Source: Eukaryota sp. TZLM1-RC
Taxonomy: Eukaryota; Metamonada: BaSk clade
Length of the DNA: 64,000 nucleotides
NCBI GenBank assembly: GCA_040285825.1
Contig: JAUPSS010000002.1
Coordinates: forward strand, 434,001 to 498,000
Direction of reading: 5' to 3'
Part shown: piece by piece, positions 60,298 to 64,000 of the stretch
Numbering within the stretch: position 1 is the stretch's first letter
Layout of the letters: each line of letters starts with the position of its first letter
The notes under the pieces: generated by a model
The model's database searches: none
What the model saw: only the letters and a program-made list of their open reading frames with translations
Told to the model about the DNA's origin: nothing
Made by a program: the position numbers and the translations under genes

Positions 60298-61859
60298 TTA
60301 CCAACAAAATTTCACATTTGATAACTCTAGGTTCTCAAACTCTTTCAATTTCTGAACGAAGCCTTGTCCAAGAGCATATATGGCATCGCCCAGTTTGCTA
60401 ATGTTCCTGCTACCTTGAGGAAATTCATTAATCCAAATCCCGTAGGTATTGAATAGTTGGTCGTTAGTTATCTTGTTGATTTCCTCTAAGATTTTCCCGG
60501 CGAAAAAAAAACAATAGAAGGCTACCCATCGGTTTCCGGCATTGCGGTTGACCGTCTTATTATATATATAAACTGCTCTATAAATGTGTTCCAAATCACT
60601 TCCACAGATTTTCGACAATCTTCTTCCTGGAAGTGACGCTACAGAAGGAGTTAAGAACATATTATTCGCTTCCTCCAAAGGTAGTGTTTCACTCAAATCC
60701 AGAATGTATTTCAATTTACGAGATTCGTCCTTATCTGGGAGTTTCTAGGTTTCAGGTTTTAATTCAGCCCAGTTAGGGGCGCTCTTAAACCCTTTAGGAA
60801 TCCCTTCCACATGGTGTTTATAAGGTAGACAACTACCCTTGATCAACACATTGTCGAGAACTCTTTGATCAGGGTAAGAATCTACCCATGCCTTGAGTTT
60901 TTCAATCCATGCGTCAAGATACATCAATTTAATCTTGTTGAATCCGACTCGTTGTTCTTTCAATTCAATGACTTTGGTTCATTTAGTTCGAACAAAGGTT
61001 TCCTTATGATGAAATTGGATAGTATAACCTCTATACGCAACGAATCGACCTCTCAATAGCAGCAGAACGTCGATCATTCTGTCTTTTGGGTGGACATTTT
61101 CAATTAGAAAATGCCTCACAGTTCCTCTGAGTAAACGGCCCATTTGATGGTCAGAATACATCTTGGCAATCCAAAACAACCTATTCTCATACTCATCACT
61201 TCTGCGGATATGATGTTTTCCTGTGCGGAGTTGTTCAATAGGAATGGCATTCATGTGCCAAAGAGCAGGCTTCGGACTAGCTGCCTGGTACTCTGTACTT
61301 TGTGCGTCAAAGTAAAAATTTCCAGGATCTTCAGCTACAAAACTAATAAAGCTCTCTGAACATTGATCTAATCGATCCAAAAAATGAACATCTTGATCTT
61401 GTTCTTCGAGAACTAAGTCGTCCTGCGTGTATCCACGTGAACTGCCTAATAGCAAAGGCCAACGTTTTTTTAGAAACTCTTCTCTTTCCTCTACACATCG
61501 CTTCAATCTCTGAGATCATCAGATGGGCTGGCGATGATGGTCGGAAAAAAATCTCTAACCACATGGGCGACTCTCTCCTTCAATTCTAGACGGTACCACT
61601 CTTGAAAAGTGCGGTATTCAGTTTCCGTCGATTCAATATCAGAAGAATCAGTGTGGGGTTTATCACCATACCCATCTCCAGTCCCATCATTCGGGTTAGA
61701 TGTTCCCGTCTGAGAGGAGGTAACAATTACAGAAGACGAGTCTTCATGAGTTTCTTCAGACGGGGAGGGAGGAGGGTTCGTGTTGGGGATAACCTCTCCA
61801 TCTCCTTCCAACATTTTAGAAAGAAGCTGTTGGCTTTTCACACCAAAAGGTAACTTCAA
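60298..61859 (-). pseudogene. Gag (capsid) region, broken
   Basis: The pieces are 61503-61859 (Pro/Ser/Asp-rich N-terminus, then FQEWYRLELKERVAHVVRDF), 60979-61506, 60745-60963 and 60298-60714. The last three share one frame and are separated by stops at about 60979 and 60745. The helical pattern (LYWIAKMYSDHQMGRLL-like, and FYCFFFAGKILEEINKITN) fits a gypsy-type capsid. The start is uncertain because the open frame extends upstream of 61859 without an ATG. Confidence 0.65.
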
Positions 61860-61946
61860 CCCATTAGATAGAATGTTATCCGGGTCATAGGTGTGTTTGC
61901 CAATCTTACTCTTCTTAGGAGGAGCATTCTTGCAAGTGAAGTGCTT

Positions 61947-62022
61947 CTCCCCTCAGGGGGAGGACTTCTCTTCCGTGAGGAAGGACTTTCCTAATGTGGA
62001 CGAATACTCTCCTTAATTGGAG
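61947..62022. repeat. Row of CTCC/GGAG mini-hairpins in the element leader
   Basis: Three small stems follow one another: CTCCCC-TCA-GGGGGAG (61947-61962), CTTCC-GTGA-GGAAG (61970-61983) and CTCC-TTAATT-GGAG (62009-62022). Related words recur in the LTR (CTCCTTATTGGGGAG near 62269-62283, and CTCCGAGGAG near 62208-62218). They lie between the 5' LTR and gag, where packaging or dimerisation signals would be. Confidence 0.6.
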
Positions 62023-62065
62023 GGATGTTACTGCTAACATCATGGCCGTTGCAGCCATCAATTAA

Positions 62066-62342
62066 TGATGCCTGTGACTTCGTGGTAACAGCAAAAATGT
62101 AAATAATTGTTCACCTTCTGTACAAACGTTAGAATTGTTAGTTATTGCTAACGCTTTGAATTTCTGTTGCTCGCTTGAAGTAAGAAAACTCTCCCTAGAA
62201 GGAAGGAGCTCCGAGGAGTTGTTAGGGTATGTGTACAGTTCTGTCACATCAACAACGTGATTACCACTCTCCTTATTGGGGAGGTGACTTTCTTTTTGCA
62301 TACAAATAAAGCATACTATAAAGGTAATGTAATTTATTATCA
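62066..62342 (-). repeat. 5' LTR
   Basis: On the minus strand it starts TGATAATAAATTACATTACC and ends GTCACAGGCATCA, so it has the TG...CA ends of an LTR, 277 bp. It lies upstream of gag. It contains the CTCC/GGAG stems noted in the leader. Confidence 0.75.
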
Positions 62343-62479
62343 GGAGAAATACAATTCATTCAACTTAACGTAAAACTATAAAACTAAAGCTATCAATACT
62401 ATTAAAGACTAACAAATTGAGCAAATATTATGTATCTTACAAACATATTGATTGTCAACTGTAGTTTGTTTAACATGAC

Positions 62480-62692
62480 TGTTACAACCTTGAATTGTGG
62501 AGCATTCATAAAATGCAAGCTTACATTCACAAGCAAAATACTGAAAGTTGGTTGTTAAAAAACATTATTCAACAGTTTAGCAACCCAAAAGACACTTTTA
62601 TACTAATGGCTGATTATGGTAAAAACGGTTCTAAAAATTTGAAACAACAGAGAATTGATGCATTGGATGGTTTCAATTTCTCAATATAAATT
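62480..62692 (+). pseudogene. Possible Fanzor fragment (copy 4)
   Basis: The frame IHKMQAYIHKQNTESWLLKN, followed by PKDTFILMADYGKNGSKN, parallels the segment between RuvC-I and RuvC-II of copy 1 (FDFFIRKQKRLTSFINKIK, then RNTIVWFGNGGGG). Both have F/Y-I-x-K-Q, a long amphipathic helix and a beta strand ending in F/Y-G-x-x-G. No RuvC motif itself is present, so the assignment is tentative. Confidence 0.35.
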
Positions 62693-62699
62693 GATATGA

Positions 62700-63880
62700 A
62701 GTTTAGTTGTCATCAGTAATCTTCAACCTGATGATTATGAAACTTTTACTTTATCAAAGTACATTGTATATTTTGAACTGGTTGTCAACGCAAAGTTCCA
62801 CTGTTTTTGTATTAAATAAAGAAATTTCAAAAATTGATGTAGAAAAATGGAGTTGACGCTTTCTCCATTCATCCAATGGCAATATTCCAGAAAAGAATGT
62901 TTTAAATTTAAAATACACTCTTCGAACATTACAGAAACGATTGACTGGCTTGTGTGAAAATGATCTTTATAATAATATCTGCAGCTCGGCTGTTTTAAAT
63001 CAAGATCTTCACTCATTGTTATTGGAAAAGGGTGTTTGTGAAAACAGGTCATCGGATTCTTCACTTTTTGTGACCATTGTACCACGAAAATTTGGACTGT
63101 GTGCTACTAATGAAGCATTTGTCACAAAAATGAGATTATATTTGAATATCCCCATTAATCAATTATTATCAAAAGAAAAATGTATTTGTTCGAATTCATC
63201 TCAGCTCACTTTGCGACGTACTCTGAATTGTTCGGAATTGATAACTTATCGTTCTTCATTACATGATGCTGTTGGAGACACTGTTTTCAATATGGCACAA
63301 ACTGCAAGAATATCGTGTATCAAAGAACCTGTGCTGAAGGAAACACTTTCTCTGAATAATTTTGGTTCTGATGATAGAGGTGATATATACTGTGATTGGA
63401 TTGATAAATCTGAAGCTGTTGTTGACTTTGTCTCATGTAATGTTGCAAATGATACTTTGGGTCACAGAAGAAAACTTAATCCTGTGAGTGCTCTTGATTT
63501 TAAAGCAAAAGAAAAAAATTGAAAATATGATAAGGATTTTGAAGAGGCTAACGCTGATAGAAATACACAGCTATTTTTTATTGCTTTCCCATTTCCGATA
63601 ATATACGGAAGATTATCAGTTGAAGCAGAAACTTTTTTGAATGACTTCCAAAAAATGGTTCAACAAAAAACAATGAAAAGATTTGATATTTTTTTATGGC
63701 GTTCTCGAATTCAATTTGCCATTATTAATAGATTACCTTGGTTTTTCAATCGAATAAGAGGAGCTTTAGCTAGACAGCAAGCAGATCAAGATTTTGTAGA
63801 GGAAATCTTGGTTCAATGATATTCGTCCCATTGGTTATGAATTAATTTAATTAATAATTAAGTGTGCGGAGCTTCCTTCA
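62700..63880 (+). mobile_element. LINE 3' portion, subfamily A, best preserved tail
   Basis: A frame from 62941 runs through the finger KCICSNSSQLTLRRTLNCSE, LITYRSSLHDAVGD and the endonuclease-like segment SDDRGDIYCDWIDKSEAVVD to a TGA at 63520-63522. After two changes it continues with RFDIFLWRSRIQFAIINRLP and ARQQADQDFVEEILVQ to the final stop at 63817-63819. Upstream, 62830-62940 matches the post-RT region with LNLKYTLRTLQKRL. The 3' UTR follows (TCGTCCCATTGG, then AAGTGTGCGG). RT is absent, so this is another 5'-truncated insertion. Confidence 0.88.
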
Positions 63881-63900
63881 TGTGACACAAATAATTGAAA

Positions 63901-64000
63901 TCATGTCATTTCTTTTTTGTTATCTCGATGTGTTTGGGATCTTTCAACAGAATCCAGACATTTACTAGCGAGAACATCGAACTTCTCCAAAAAGCCTTTG
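63901..64000 (-). CDS. C-terminal end of a gene running in from beyond the window
   Basis: The minus-strand frame is open from base 64000 to a TGA at 63901-63903: KGFLEKFDVLASKCLDSVE, then a basic RSQTHRDNKKEMT tail. At 32 codons it cannot be identified, and it may be chance. Confidence 0.35.
   Translation of the reverse strand, partial: KGFLEKFDVLASKCLDSVERSQTHRDNKKEMT

Larger units (their letters stand above)
58133..62342 (-). mobile_element. Ty3/gypsy-like LTR retrotransposon, degenerate and lacking integrase
   Basis: The element reads leftward: 5' LTR 62066-62342, leader with hairpins, gag (60298-61859), nucleocapsid knuckle and protease (about 59640-60290), and RT with partial RNase H (58225-59568), ending directly in the 3' LTR 58133-58262. 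Gag-PR-RT-RH order and RT type fit Ty3/gypsy. The 3' end of pol, including the rest of RNase H and all integrase, is deleted. No matching target-site duplication is seen (flanks AAATG and GGAGA). Confidence 0.9.

Overview
The window is nuclear DNA from a flagellated single-celled eukaryote. The evidence is direct: an intraflagellar transport protein (IFT144), a transition-zone B9 protein, URM1, ADAT2, BRE1, a retinoblastoma-like pocket protein, OCRL-type phosphatase, FAN1, METTL5 and a two-CBM20 amylomaltase (DPE2). It also has at least one clean spliceosomal intron of only 35 nt. Genes are mostly intronless, AT-rich and tightly packed, with 60-130 bp between convergent stops. DPE2 is known from plants, amoebozoans and parabasalids. 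The tiny introns and the mobile elements would suit a free-living heterotrophic flagellate, perhaps a metamonad, but that placement is inference.

Layout. 0-0.5 kb: start of a voltage-gated cation channel. 0.5-2.6 kb: a LINE tail and a broken Fanzor (eukaryotic TnpB-like nuclease). 2.8-4.7 kb: a CBP20 cap-binding gene cut off by a transposed 262-bp gene end, then a gene-poor stretch. 4.8-12.1 kb: FAN1, LINE remnants, DPE2. 12.8-21.1 kb: a dense run of RB-like, OCRL-like, WAPL-like and BRE1 genes. 21.4-25.9 kb: LINE tail, GID8-like CTLH protein, phosphopantetheine adenylyltransferase. 26-30 kb: IFT144. 31.1-34.3 kb: a second, fuller but broken Fanzor, a third Fanzor C-terminus and a LINE tail. 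34.4-39 kb: URM1, a long acidic protein with a probable 29-nt first intron, and an LRR protein. 39-40.7 kb: LINE and hAT debris. 40.9-46.2 kb: a large orphan helical protein, a PHO80-type cyclin, the PCI-gene end that matches the 3.1-kb repeat, and an RCC1-repeat protein. 48-50.5 kb: the best LINE copy (RT, zinc finger, restriction-like endonuclease). 51-57 kb: MAP3K with the intron, ADAT2, decaying sequence, a broken RCC1 relic, a B9 protein and METTL5. 58.1-62.3 kb: a dead Ty3/gypsy element. 62.5-64 kb: a possible fourth Fanzor piece, a LINE tail and the end of one more gene.

How it fits together. Two genes serve cilia (IFT144, B9). Four touch chromatin, cell cycle or repair (RB-like, WAPL-like, BRE1, FAN1 with an N-terminal PCNA box). 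Three modify tRNA or rRNA (URM1, ADAT2, METTL5). The accessory part is a graveyard of at least four element types: RLE-class LINEs in several subfamilies, a Ty3/gypsy LTR element, a hAT-like fragment and several Fanzor relics. The two large Fanzor relics keep all three RuvC acidic residues although their reading frames are broken; these are the most interesting accessory genes here.
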